A program made the translations under genes and the position numbers. A stretch of DNA of 64,000 bases, from assembly GCA_003024785.1 (NCBI GenBank), contig PUQB01000056.1, forward strand, positions 420,501 through 484,500, written 5' to 3'. Each line of letters starts with the position of its first letter. Within the stretch, counting starts at the first letter, position 1. Source of the stretch: Selaginella tamariscina (Eukaryota > Streptophyta > Lycopodiopsida > Selaginellales > Selaginellaceae). The notes beneath the pieces were generated by a model. It was not told where the DNA came from and did no database searches. It worked only from the letters and a program-made list of their open reading frames with translations. Below are positions 55,138 through 64,000 of this stretch, piece by piece.

Positions 55138-56420
55138 ACAAACTCCGTCGTAAGTTGGAGCAGAAGAGTAACATGTATATCATGGTGGGATATTGCCATG
55201 AAAGCAAGGCATATAGGCTTTACGATCTCACTCACCAGAAAATTGTTGTGAATCGAGACGTTAAGTTTAATGAGGATATGCTTTACAAAGATAGGTTTAC
55301 AGTTCAAGTTAATCCGACGGCCTATATTCTTAAGGAAGAGCAGCCACAGGATCCACCAGCACATGGGCCTGATCCAAGGCGGAGTGGGGAAGGTCCAAGA
55401 CTGCAAATTGCAACAGATCCAGATCTGAGTGAGGAGGAGCACGAAAGTGAGGAGGAGATTCCTCCACTTCAGCAAGCACCTCCACAGGTACCTAATCCAT
55501 CCTGACCCATCAACACAATCACGAGAAGTGGGAGAATTAGCTACAAGTCACGAAAGGCAAGAGAAGCTGATGAGTCTTCAACCTCCTTCTTCACCTCCAG
55601 GTATTCTTAGGGCTGCAGACAGTGCATGAGGCGATGCAATCACAAGAGGCGGCAGAATGGAGGGCTGCCATGGAGGAGGAATATGCTTCTCTCCTCAAGA
55701 ACCAGGTTTGGGAGCTTGTTACTCTTCCCCACGGTCGCCGCACTGTAAGTACCAAGTGGCTATTCAAGAAGAAGCTGGATGCACATGGTGAAACTCCGAT
55801 ACAAGGCTCAGTTCGTTGCACAAGGATTCTCACAAATCGCTGGAGTTGACTTCTATGAGACGTATTCACCAGTGGTGAAAATGGCTTCCATTCGTCTCAT
55901 TCTTCGGATAGCAACTAGCTTGAATCTAGAGGTTCACCAGCTTGATGTAAAGACTACTTTCCTATATGGAGAGCTGAAGGAGGAAGTCTACACTACACAG
56001 CCTGAGGGATTCGTGGTACAAGGACAAGAACACAATGTTTGTCGTCTTCGAAAGGCCCTGTATGGCTTGAAGCAGTCACCATGAGCCTGGTATGATCATG
56101 TAGACAGGTTTCTCACCTCCATCAATTTCTAGAAGTCCATTGTAGATGGAAACGTATATGTCTTTCGACAGGGAGTGGACTTTGCATACCTGGCATTATA
56201 CGTTGATGACAACATCATGGCCAAGCCAATTTCGGCTTGTTCAATTCTTTGAACACCAGTTTCGATCTCAGTTTGAGATCTCCGCAGCCGGCGACCTATG
56301 CTATTGTTTGGGCATTCAAGTGTTCTGGGATAGAGCTGCAGGGGTGATTTAGCTATCTCAAGCACACTATGTGCAAGAGATACTTTAGAAGTATGACATG
56401 GCTGATAGCAACCCTGTCAG
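55138..56420 (+). pseudogene. E7 linker and reverse transcriptase
   Basis: An acidic, Pro-rich linker (to 55610; EEEHESEEEIPPLQQ) follows integrase. RT reads EWRAAMEEEYASLLKNQVWE, TKWLFKKKLDAHGE, a frame change, YKAQFVAQGFSQIAGVDFYE, YSPVVKMASIRLIL, HQLDVKTTFLYGELKEEVYT and LRKALYGLKQSP with a stop. The catalytic box is LYVDDN (about 56196-56213). All Copia RT blocks are in order. Stops at 56083, 56130 and elsewhere. Confidence 0.92.
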
Positions 56421-57174
56421 CACCCCATGGACGTACACACACAACTTTCAAAAGATCAACAACCAACATCTGAGGAGGAGAGACGAGTCATGGCACAGGT
56501 TCCTTATAGGCAGATAGTTGGTTGTTTGTTATATCTAGCCATTTCCACTCGACCAAACTTGGCTTTTGCAGTCGGAGTGGTTTCCAGGTTTGTAGAGAAT
56601 CCAAGAGAGGCTCATTGGACAGCAGTCAAACGTATCTTATGATACTTGCGAGGCACAGTCGAGTTTTGTTTCACATATTCAGCTAGTGGGAGCTCTACAG
56701 GAGATCACATGGTAATGGATCTAGTGGGTTTCACATATTCAAATTGGGCAGGAAACATGGAGACTAGGAAGTCCATTTCAAAATATGTGTTTCTTCTGGA
56801 TGATGGGCTTATCAGTTGGATGAGCAGACTGTAGTGAGTGATTGCACTCTCCTCGATGGAGGCCGAGTACATTTCAGCAACAGAGGCGGCCAAGGAAGCA
56901 ACGTGGTTGATGAAGTTGCTCAAGGACATGGGGATTTCATTTCTAAGGCCGATCACAATACACTGTGACAGCACTAGTGCCATAGCTACTTCAGAAAACC
57001 CCAGACATCATGACAAAGTCAAGCATGTCGATGTGAAGTACCACTTCATCCGACAAGAGGTTCGAGCCGGAAACATCAAGCTCAAGCATGTGTCTATTAT
57101 CGAGATGGTTGCAGATATTATGACCAAGGCCTTGAGCAGGGATAGTTTCCAACGACACCGGTCTTGAATGACCA
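56421..57174 (+). pseudogene. E7 RNase H
   Basis: PYRQIVGCLLYLAISTRPNL and AFAVGVVSRFVENPREAHW open the connection. RNase H shows YSNWAGNMETRKSISKYVF (first Asp changed to Asn), LSSMEAEYISATEAAKEATW (Glu) and IHCDSTSAIATSENPRHHDK (Asp). The tail is KHVDVKYHFIRQEVRAGNIK and MVADIMTKALSRDSFQRHR with TGA at 57167. The last 109 residues are one open frame. Confidence 0.92.
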
Positions 57175-57201
57175 TCTTGAACTCTCACGACTGAGTGGGA
57201 G

Positions 57202-57390
57202 TGTTGAGATATCCAGCGTGGAGTCCAAGCTAGAAGAATAGTTATATATGGTTTAGACCATATATAGCTTAGGCCATATATACTTATGGAGAACTACCAT
57301 ATATAGTTATAAAGAAACTATATAAATAGTACAAAAACATAGGTTAATTGATATTTGGTTGGGCTCGTGCTTTAACACCTTTTCACAACA
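57202..57390 (+). repeat. E7 3' LTR (189 bp)
   Basis: TGTTGAGATATCC...CACAACA, followed by the ACTTT duplication and the Lnt copy C sequence. Confidence 0.95.
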
Positions 57391-58108
57391 ACTTTACGAG
57401 CTTCAACTAACAGACTCTCTTTAGCTTCCCTGCCATGAACATAAACCGATGCTTCAGACCACAGAACAAGCTTGTCTTCAGCGTGAACTCTCTCCCTCGT
57501 CCTGTTCATGAGAGTTTCACTGTCCTCGTACACAAACGCTCATTACCAAGTATACATGAGACTGGCACCGTGGGAGCCATGGTGTCCTTTAGCTCTCTCT
57601 GGTAGAAACTCCTAGAGAACAAAGTAACTCTTGCACTTCCACATAACAGGCATATCAAGAAAACGTTCCCAAAGGCTCTTTCTTGAACCTTGAGCATCTG
57701 CTTCGAAGCAGGGTGCTTATATACAGCCTTCTCGTGTAGAAGAGCTGAGAACCATGCCATCAGGAAAGTGATACCGTCGACTCCCATATGCTGGAGCTCA
57801 TCACAAGTGGTTGTATGTGGAACTGTGTGACACCTGGAGAAAGGATTGTTCCCATGCCACCATGTTTGTTGCCATACGCCAGTCCATAGTGAAGCGAACA
57901 CGAAGGGATTGGAGAGTGTTGCAAGAGGAAACCTCTTTCTGTATATGATACTCACCAGGAAAGGGATTGATAGGCATACCCAGAGAAGTAGGCTCCAGAC
58001 AACCCCCACAAACAGAGTGTTGCTGTTTTGCTGTTGTGTTCCTGGGAAGAAAGGGCGAAATGCAAGGCTTGTTACATTTGCTTGTGCGATGATTGCTACA
58101 GGATTACA

Positions 58109-58255
58109 TGTTGGAGGTCCAGTCACACTATGCCACGTCACTACGCCACGTAGACATAGAGTCGTGTCTGCCCAGTTATTCTTTTAGCGGGATCATGTAC
58201 ATCTTTAATTCAATAGAACACTTTCTAGAGTTCTCTCACGTTCATATCTCCTACA
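58109..58255 (+). repeat. E9 5' LTR (147 bp)
   Basis: TG...CA termini; the 3' partner is 62760-62907. Unusually short even for Copia LTRs. No clear TATA box; GCCACGTCACTACGCCACGT contains two ACGT cores that could bind bZIP-type factors. Confidence 0.95.
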
Positions 58256-58268
58256 TGGTATCAGAGCG
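58256..58268 (+). other. E9 primer-binding site (initiator Met tRNA)
   Basis: TGGTATCAGAGCG follows the LTR directly and matches TGGTATCAGAGC exactly over 12 bases. Confidence 0.93.
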
Positions 58269-58517
58269 ATTGGGAGCATGAGCAAGAGGACCTGGAAACG
58301 TAGACAACAGCGGAAGGCTGCTGTAGCAAGACACCGGGAGATTGCTCAGAGCATCGCACGAGTCGAGAAGAGGCGAGCTTGAAGAGCATAGAAAGAGAAG
58401 CCAAAAATGAAATCCATCTGTGTTCGCATCACACCCTGTTGTGATGCTTGTGAACCAAACTTCTGAATAAATTCTCTTTCCCCAAACACATACAGAAAGT
58501 AGGAAAAACTCAGAGCC

Positions 58518-59370
58518 ATGAATACTTGGACGATCAATATCCCGCAGTATAATGGCAGAGATTTTTTACTTGGGAAAAAGAAATGGCTTACATTTCTTAT
58601 GAGATGGCTGCATGAAAATCGTCCTTGGTACTGAAGCATTGCCAATGGTCGCAGCCACTCTTGAACTCCTGGCCGAGAAGGTGGAAAACTAGAACCTTCG
58701 GAATGACAAAGCACTATCCTCAATGGGAATAGGCTTGGGGAAGCTATTCCAGCACCACCTTGATCTGAAGAAAATGGTGGCGGAGAACTGGGATCTCCTC
58801 AAGAAAACGCTTGGCAACCAAGCTCATGTGATCTCCACTAGCGTGGAGTATAAAACACAGTTCTTCGGCCTGCGGTTTCGCTGCGGCGAAGGCTGTTCCA
58901 CCCTTGTGGGACGGATGAGAGCTCTGGTGGCCCAGCTGGAAGCCTTGGCACCGGCCTCAAAGCCGACAGATGACGACCAGATTGCAGTTCTTTTGTCCGC
59001 CCTCGAGCACAGCCGTGTTCTGGCTCACACCATGCTCCACACTGCTCTCACAAACATGGCGGGCTTGACACTACAAACCCTCTGTGCTGCTTTGTTTCGG
59101 GCGACAAGAAGCCAGCAGAGGAGGAGGAGACTGGCACTGATGAAGCAGTCTTCTATGCTGGTTCCCTCAAACAAGAATGCTTGAGAAGGCCGAGATCTGA
59201 GAACCGGCGGGAAGAAGGCCGCCGTGATGGAGATCGCCAAGAAAAGGGAAAGGCTCTAGCCAAGAACTGGGAAGGGAAGGAAAGACCGAAGTGCTCGTAC
59301 TGTGGCAAGCTCGGCCACATCGAACGAGACTGTCGATCTAAGAAATGCGACTTCCAGAAACCAGCTCAAC
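58518..59370 (+). pseudogene. gag: E9 gag with zinc knuckle
   Basis: Begins MNTWTINIPQYNGRDFLLGK (ATG 58518), an N-terminal Copia gag pattern, with stops near 58632 and 58690. The open middle part (58723-59184) reads LDLKKMVAENWDLLKKTLGN, YKTQFFGLRFRCGEGCSTLV and MRALVAQLEALAPASKPTDD. After a frame change an Arg/Glu-rich stretch leads to CSYCGKLGHIERDC (59290-59331), an intact zinc knuckle. Confidence 0.9.
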
Positions 59371-59775
59371 TGTTGATGGCCCGAGAGGTTTCAGCTCCTG
59401 ATCACTCGATCTGGTTGCACTCTGGGGCCACTCTCCATATGTCTCCACAGCGGGAAGCCTTCAGTCATTTCGAACGCTTGACAGAAGGCCGCACGGTTGT
59501 TGTGGGAAACGACGCCGTGCTAAATATACTTGCTGTTGGAACACTGGAAGTGGAGATGTCGGGAGGAGAAAGGCGAGAGCTCCACAATGTCTACTATGTT
59601 CCTGCCATCTCCCAAACCCTGCTCTCAATCAGTAAGATCACAGATGTAGGATACACTATGGTTTTCAAGTAGGGTACCTGTGAGCTTATCCGAAAGTGAT
59701 GGCCGGGTGCTGGCGACAGGCTCTAGGAGTGGCGACCTCTATCGGCTCAAGGCGAAGTTGCTCTATCCAGACAGT
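59371..59775 (+). pseudogene. E9 protease
   Basis: SIWLHSGATLHMSPQREAF holds the active site, in which the catalytic Asp of WxxDSGA is replaced by His (HSGA). VVGNDAVLNILAVGTLEVEM and YYVPAISQTLLSISKITDVG are normal. A stop follows MVFK at 59670. Loss of the catalytic Asp means that the protease could not act. Confidence 0.88.
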
Positions 59776-60488
59776 GCTCTGCGGTGACGGAGATGGGCTC
59801 GTTGCAGACATGGCATAACCGGTATGGCCATGCTCATGCCGAGGCCCTGCAAAAACTCTCTCAAGCAACAGCCATAGATGAAAGTTTCAAAGCCCCACTT
59901 GGGTTCTGCAAGACCTGTACTCTTGGAAAGCATCAACGGAAACCTTTCCCACAGGCCTCCACCACTCGCAGCTCGAAAGTTCTGGAACTTGTTCATTCCG
60001 ACGTTTGTGGGCCTACGCAGATTGAGACTCCAGGGAGTAAGCACTTCTTCATCACCTTCATTGATGACTTCTCGAGGAAGGTGGTGTTGAAGCTGATGGC
60101 ACAAAAGTCTAAGGCCCTGGAACTCTTCTATGAATACAAGGAGGCTGCAGAGGCAGAGACGGGTGAGAGGCTGCTTACCCTTCAATCGGACGGAGGCGGG
60201 GAGTATGTCTCGCATGCGTTCGAGAGCTATTGTGCCAAGGCAGGGATCCAGCGCCAACTCACCGCTCCACACACCCCGCAGCAGAATGGTGTGGCGGAGC
60301 GGATGAATCGAACCATTGTTGAAATGGCCCGCTGTATGTTGATCCATGCCGGGATGCCGGTGTACTTCTGGGGCGAGGCCGTGGTCACGACCGCATACCT
60401 CGTAATCGCCTCCCAAGCCGAAGCTTGGATCACGGCGTACCTCTCTGGAGAGGTGGAGTGGGCGCAAGCTGCACATCGATCACCTTAG
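59776..60488 (+). pseudogene. E9 integrase (long open ORF)
   Basis: One open frame of 234 residues. WHNRYGHAHAEALQKLSQ and FCKTCTLGKHQRKPFP form the zinc region. LVHSDVCGPTQIETPGSKHF (first Asp), FITFIDDFSRKVVLKLM, LQSDGGGEYVSHAF (second Asp) and PHTPQQNGVAERMNRTIVEM (Glu) complete the D-D-E core. YFWGEAVVTTAYLV follows, then the frame drifts at 60405 and VFGCAAYPQIPKSRRK is read one frame over near 60490-60540. Best preserved integrase of the window. Confidence 0.92.
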
Positions 60489-61170
60489 GGTTTTTGGATG
60501 TGCCGCATATCCCCAAATTCCCAAATCGCGTCGGAAAAAAACTTGATCCAACCAGCGAGGTTTCAATCCTGGTGGGCTACAGTGAATCCTGAAAGGCACA
60601 TCGACTCTACAGCCTCAATCGCGAGGCTATTCTCTTTAGCCGCGATGTGATCTTTGACGAGACGAGACTTTCGTCATCTTGTGCGCAATTCTAATCCGGA
60701 CCAGGCTCTAGGCTGGGTGCGCCTGCTTGAGGAGGAGGATACGATTGCACAAGACCGATCCGGCCATTAGCCACAGGCTCAGCTAGGTGCACCATGACCA
60801 AACACGCCGCCGACACAGCCTACAGCAAATGCGGGTTCGGGAATCCCGGTGCCGGAAGAGGGCTCCTAACGATGCTCAAGAGGAGCTGTTTGGATCAGCG
60901 CCTTCAACACCACGTCCCTCCTTCACATCTATAGGGGATCAGCCGATTGTTACCCCGCCACCGGCACAACAGATACCGCCCAGAACTTCGCCAAGCCCGG
61001 TTGCGGCAGATGCCGCATTGCGGCTTCTGCCTGACCCTCCGGTTGTGACGAAATCTGGGCAGGTTTGCGGCCTTCACAAAAGGCCAAGGAGGCTGGGGAG
61101 CAATCCGCATTTTGGCATTCATCTAGGAAAAGCCAGATGCGTACTACCGAGTGGAACATCGGTTCCGTGA
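60489..61170 (+). pseudogene. E9 integrase tail and linker
   Basis: Frames mix: LGVFGCAAYPQIPKSRRKK-like (60487), ILVGYSES-stop with RLYSLNREAILFSRDVIFDE (60595-60660), then a Pro/Ser-rich linker (60890-61060, PPPAQQIPPRTSPSPVAA). The linker separates integrase from RT, as usual in Copia. No further domain. Confidence 0.75.
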
Positions 61171-61900
61171 CTTCCCAGAGCCGAGGACTGTTTGTGAGGC
61201 ACTTGCCGGGCCGGAGGCTGAGCTCTGGCAAGCCGCCATGCAAGAGGAGTATGCGACCCTCATGAAGAACCATGCTGGGTGCTCACAGACCTACCAGAGG
61301 GTCGCCAGGTGGTGACGACGAAGTGGATTTTCAAACGCAAGTACACACCCGGCACTCCTGAACCCAGGTATAGAGCCCACTTAGTTGCTCGTGGCTTCTT
61401 GCAGATTGAGGGACTCAACTTCACGGAGACCTACTCTCCAGTTGCAAAAATGTCGTCGATCTGACTCCTGCTCGCTGAGGCCACACAGAAGAACTAGAGC
61501 GTGTACCAGCCCGATGTAAGGCAGGCGTTCTTATACGGGGATCTTCAGGAGGAGGTCTTTGTTGCACAATCTGGATCAAGAGCATGCGGTGTGCCGGCTC
61601 CAACAAGCTCTGTACGGGCTCAAGCAGAGCCCGCGGGCTTGGTACGACCGCATGGACAAGTTTCTTCTCAGCCTAGGCTTCGAGAAGTACCCGGCCGATG
61701 GGAATGTTTACTTGCTAGCGGAGGGTAAGGAGCAGCTGAAGCTCGCTCTCTCCGTAGATGATAATGTGATCACTGTGAGCAGCGATGCCTTCATGCTCTG
61801 AGTGCATAAACTCTTCGCTGCAGAGTTTGATATATCGGCGATGGGTCCTCTGAGCTACTGCCTGGCATCCAGGTGCACCGAGAGAGAGAGGCGGGAGTGA
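61171..61900 (+). pseudogene. E9 reverse transcriptase
   Basis: Blocks in order: ELWQAAMQEEYATLMKNH-like (61215-61275), VVTTKWIFKRKYTPGTPEPR, YRAHLVARGFLQIEGLNFTE, TYSPVAKMSSI with a stop (61461), VYQPDVRQAFLYGDLQEEVF, then in another frame CRLQQALYGLKQSPRAWYDR and MDKFLLSLGF. The catalytic box is LSVDDNV (about 61748-61768). Stops at 61461 and 61799. Confidence 0.92.
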
Positions 61901-62750
61901 TGCAGCTTTCACAAGCGGCTTATGTCGATGACATCCTAGAACGTTTCCGGATGCAGGCTTGTCATCCCGTTTCCACTCCAATGCAGGTGGGTCTTTTACT
62001 CTCCTGAGAGCAGGGGCCCAAGAACAAGGAGGAGTCACAGTACCCTACGACAGGCGGTGGGGAGCCTCTTATATCTGGCCGTATGCACACGGCCAGACAT
62101 CTCCCATGCAGTGGGAATTGTGAGCCAGTTTTCTTCACAGCAGGGGCCGTACACTGGAGGGTGGTGAAATGGATATTCGTTACTTAAAAGGTACCAAAAA
62201 TTATGCTCTCACATATACAGCAATGCCCTCGGAGATGGAGACACTCGAGCTACAAGGCTTCTGCGATGCCGACTGGGGAGGTGATCCAGATACTTGGCAA
62301 TCCACCACCGGGTACATATTTCAATTTGCGACTAACACCATCACATGCGCAGCCACAAGCAAATGCTCATAGCACTCTCAAGTGCCGAAGTTGAGTATGC
62401 AGCTGCGGCTGCAGCCGCACAAGAGGCGGCTTGGCTGGAGCACTTGATCCATAGCTTGGACATCACCATTGTCAAGCCGATCCTGCTGTATTCCGATAGC
62501 CAAAGTGCTATAGCACTTGCATCCAATCCCAAGTTTCATGCTCGGACCAAGCACTTTGATCTCCGTCTACATTATATTCGCAATCAGGTAACTACAGGGC
62601 ATTTGTGACTCCAGTACCTTTCAACCAACAAGATGCCGGTGGATCTCCTGACCAAGCCGCTGGCAAAGTTACTCTTCCAAGCACACCAGGACACACTAGG
62701 TATTCGACCTTTACATTCTGGTGAACCGGGGATCCACGAGGAGCGTGCCT
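61901..62750 (+). pseudogene. E9 RNase H
   Basis: Connection is degenerate near 62040-62160 (SLLYLAVCTRPDISHAVGIV-like, read across frames). RNase H shows LQGFCDADWGGDPDTWQSTT (Asp), LSSAEVEYAAAAAAAQEAAW (Glu, with an Ala run encoded by GCGGCTGCAGCCGCA) and LYSDSQSAIALASNPKFHAR (Asp). The tail is THFDLRLHYIRNQVTTG-like, then LQYLSTNKMPVDLLTKPLAK near 62610-62670. The purine tract AAGGAGGAG abuts the 3' LTR. Confidence 0.9.
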
Positions 62751-62759
62751 AAGGAGGAG

Positions 62760-62907
62760 TGTTGGAGGTCTAGTCACGCTATGCCTCGTCACTACCGCCA
62801 CGTAGACATAGAGTCGTGTCCGCCCAATTATTCTTTTAGCGGGATCATGTACATCTTTAATTCAATAGAACACTTTCTAGAGTTCTCTCACGTTCATATC
62901 TCCTACA
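62760..62907 (+). repeat. E9 3' LTR (148 bp)
   Basis: TGTTGGAGGTCTAG...TCCTACA, followed by the TTACA duplication and Lnt copy C sequence (ACCCAGAGAAGAGTACC). Confidence 0.95.
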
Positions 62908-63081
62908 TTACACCCAGAGAAGAGTACCAGTTTTGCTTGAATAATTGCGATTTGTGTAGAAACTGTAGAAGGAAGAACGGCTGAAGCCATGAACAAATCT
63001 CGACATTATGAAACCCAGTAAAGAATGTGCAAATCAAAGAGAGAACAAACAGAGAGGTGTAGACGGAGAAACTGCTCTCAT

Positions 63082-63392
63082 CCTCTCTCTTATTGAGCTC
63101 GGTATGTGTCTTACAACATTCATAAGAATCTTCAATTAATATATAATGTATATAAACAATACATTATCTTTGGATGATACACGTTCAATTGGTTCAAATA
63201 TAATTTTAAATATGCAGATTCACTTCACGGTGGTAGCTGTAGTTGAGATTCAAAATATAAAAGTGAGAATTATCATATAATTATATTATAAGTAGTAATT
63301 AGATAATTATGGTTTATTGAACATATTAATGCATGTAACATTGGTGTTTTATGAATTTAACTTGTAGCGGGGCCATTTTACTTAGAAAAATA
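63082..63392. other. Unit C upstream spacer, no gene seen
   Basis: Matches the spacers upstream of copies A and B, including the AATATATAATGTATATAAAC TATA-like stretch at about 63138-63158. It ends where E10 begins. Confidence 0.75.
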
Positions 63393-63685
63393 TGAGAGTT
63401 TATCTAACTATTTTATATTGATTTTTCTATAATATATATACAAAGTATCTGAACGTCGTAACGCTCAGTGCACATATATCATCACCGTGCGTACACGTCC
63501 GTCGCCACATGTCCTTGACTCCAGGCTGGCTCCCAACACTCCCACTCAGCCGTGAGAGTACAGAACTCCCATAGCTTCACGATGACCTGCAAACTTGTTC
63601 TCGAGCTAACGACTTGGTCATCACATCCGCTGTCATCTGCTGCGTTGAAATATACTGCAAGCTAACTTGGAGTCCCAACAAAAAG
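63393..63685 (-). mobile_element. E10: Ty1/Copia 3' end remnant
   Basis: On the minus strand an LTR TGTTGGGAGCC...CTCTCA spans 63538-63393, preceded by a Copia C-terminal tail read as LQYISTQQMTADVMTKSLAR (about 63658-63600), the counterpart of E9's LQYLSTNKMPVDLLTKPLAK. It begins after AAATA within unit C spacer. The internal part stops near 63685, so the element is truncated or interrupted again. The LTR right end carries GGAGTGTTGGG context, like E7 and E9 (purine-rich GTGGGAG before TG). Confidence 0.75.
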
Positions 63686-64000
63686 AGGGCTTCCGGGCTT
63701 GGACCCGGAATATTCTAAAGAATCTACCAGAATATTCTTAGAATATTCCTAAATATTCTTAGAATTTAGGATTTTGGCTCAGTCGGCAATTAACAACAAA
63801 AATATTTAAATCATAGCTATGTTTATACTGTATTATTAAAGTTTTATTTCAACACCAAAGAGTACAATTCAACACTTGTCACTTCTTCTTACGATTGAGC
63901 AATGCTGCAATTCGTGAACCACCAGTCCTACTTGACGTCGCTATTGTTGGGTTGGGATTTCCTCTGGCTGGATGTTCTCTTTAATCCTGTTCATAGCAAT
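63686..64000. other. Unassigned right end with GAATATTC cluster
   Basis: 63700-63770 holds four or five GAATATTC/AGAATATTC palindromes in tandem-like spacing, reminiscent of heat-shock elements. From 63885 to about 63945 the minus strand can be read NPNPTIATSSRTGGSRIAAL then LNRKKK and a stop, after a possible splice acceptor (CCAG); this might be a terminal exon but nothing else supports it. No gene is called. Confidence 0.4.

Larger units (their letters stand above)
46632..57390 (+). mobile_element. E7: Ty1/Copia element carrying nested E8
   Basis: LTRs TGTTGAGATATCC...AACA at 46632-46831 and 57202-57390, flanked by a perfect ACTTT duplication (46627-46631 and 57391-57395) inside Lnt copy C. 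The primer site is followed by gag, knuckle, protease, integrase, RT and RNase H, which is Copia order (integrase before RT). E8 is inserted in gag at 47607-53807. The purine tract CTGAGTGGGAG precedes the 3' LTR. Frequent in-frame TAG/TGA codons show it is inactive. Confidence 0.95.
58109..62907 (+). mobile_element. E9: Ty1/Copia element in Lnt copy C
   Basis: Short LTRs TGTTGGAGGTC...TCCTACA at 58109-58255 and 62760-62907, flanked by a perfect TTACA duplication (58104-58108 and 62908-62912). Primer site, gag, knuckle, protease, integrase, RT and RNase H are in Copia order. By my count the LTRs differ by five substitutions and one indel over about 147 bp. The element is more GC-rich than the Lnt DNA around it. 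It has a few stops and frame changes. Confidence 0.95.
45817..63081 (-). pseudogene. Lnt-like gene, copy C, interrupted by two Copia insertions
   Basis: On the minus strand the start is ATG 63081 (63081-62913), continues at 58103-57396 and ends in 46626-45817. E9 cuts the membrane part and E7 cuts the nitrilase domain near the VADHKAVLGV stretch. Preserved parts include LWVCLSIPFLVSIIYRKRF, GVDGITFLMAWFSALLHE, SYFEVETN-like context and, in exon 2, GAGTCGTTGCGGGAAATAG without copy A's base loss. A 9-base deletion in GTATGGCAACAAAC (near 57870) puts SLWTGVW in frame with QTWWHGNN, unlike copies A and B. The last exon ends YEDLGVESNTMYSLLA-stop. Dead because of 15.5 kb of inserted DNA. Confidence 0.85.
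45683..63392. repeat. Tandem unit C of the Lnt-like array, split by E7 and E9
   Basis: Pieces are 45683-46631, 57391-58108 and 62908-63392. Removing E7 and E9 with one copy of each duplication restores a match to units A and B through the gene and about 300 bp of upstream spacer, up to AGAAAAATA at 63392, where Copia remnant E10 starts. Confidence 0.9.

Noticed and set aside
59763-60476. A 237-residue open frame on the minus strand
   Set aside because: It lies exactly opposite the E9 integrase, whose motifs are clear on the plus strand. The minus reading has no motif and is a shadow.
63885-63945. Terminal exon of a host gene on the minus strand
   Set aside because: Only about 25 residues with a basic end and one possible acceptor; no homology recognised. 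Too little to call.

Overview
This 64 kb window looks like repeat-rich nuclear DNA of a land plant. Ten LTR retrotransposons or remnants fill about three quarters of it: Ty3/Gypsy chromoviruses, Tat/Athila-like Gypsy elements, and Ty1/Copia elements with initiator-Met-tRNA primer sites. The only host-type genes I can support are three tandem copies of an intron-containing Lnt-like gene (apolipoprotein N-acyltransferase / nitrilase superfamily). A Tf1/Tcn1-like self-priming chromovirus and an Lnt-like gene both hint at a non-seed plant (moss, lycophyte or fern), but that is inference, not proof. I saw no tRNA, rRNA, CRISPR array or bacterial operon.

Layout, left half (1-31,716). This is one nested stack. 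E2, an old chromovirus on the + strand, spans 5,324-31,716. Its 5' LTR is interrupted by E1, a less decayed member of the same family on the - strand that runs off the left edge. Its gag is interrupted twice by Tat/Athila-like elements: E3 (6,909-15,832, target duplication GGTTC) and E4 (16,526-26,802, target duplication CATGC). E3 and E4 each carry an extra sense-strand ORF between integrase and the 3' LTR. E2 then resumes with zinc knuckle, protease, RT, RNase H, integrase, chromodomain and 3' LTR.

Middle (31,717-38,550). AT-rich repetitive spacer is interrupted by E5 (33,551-35,091), an internally deleted chromovirus remnant, and by E6 (35,092-37,461), a truncated - strand relative of E4 that keeps the same extra ORF. 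A tandem repeat of about 118 bp (three units) lies at 37,915-38,272.

Right half (38,551-63,392). A unit of about 3.57 kb is repeated three times in tandem (38,551; 42,112; 45,683), each carrying one Lnt-like gene on the - strand. Copies A and B are continuous. Copy C is split by Copia element E7 (46,632-57,390, duplication ACTTT) and by Copia element E9 (58,109-62,907, duplication TTACA). E7 itself contains a complete chromovirus, E8 (47,607-53,807, duplication GGAGT). E8 has a 13-nt primer-binding site that is the exact complement of its own predicted transcript start, the self-priming design known from Tf1. A further Copia remnant, E10, starts at 63,393.

How the parts relate. Every retroelement coding region I could follow has frameshifts or stops, so none is obviously autonomous as read; E8 and E9 are the best preserved. 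The Lnt-like copies keep the Glu-Lys-Cys nitrilase triad where that part is readable, but each copy has at least one reading-frame lesion.
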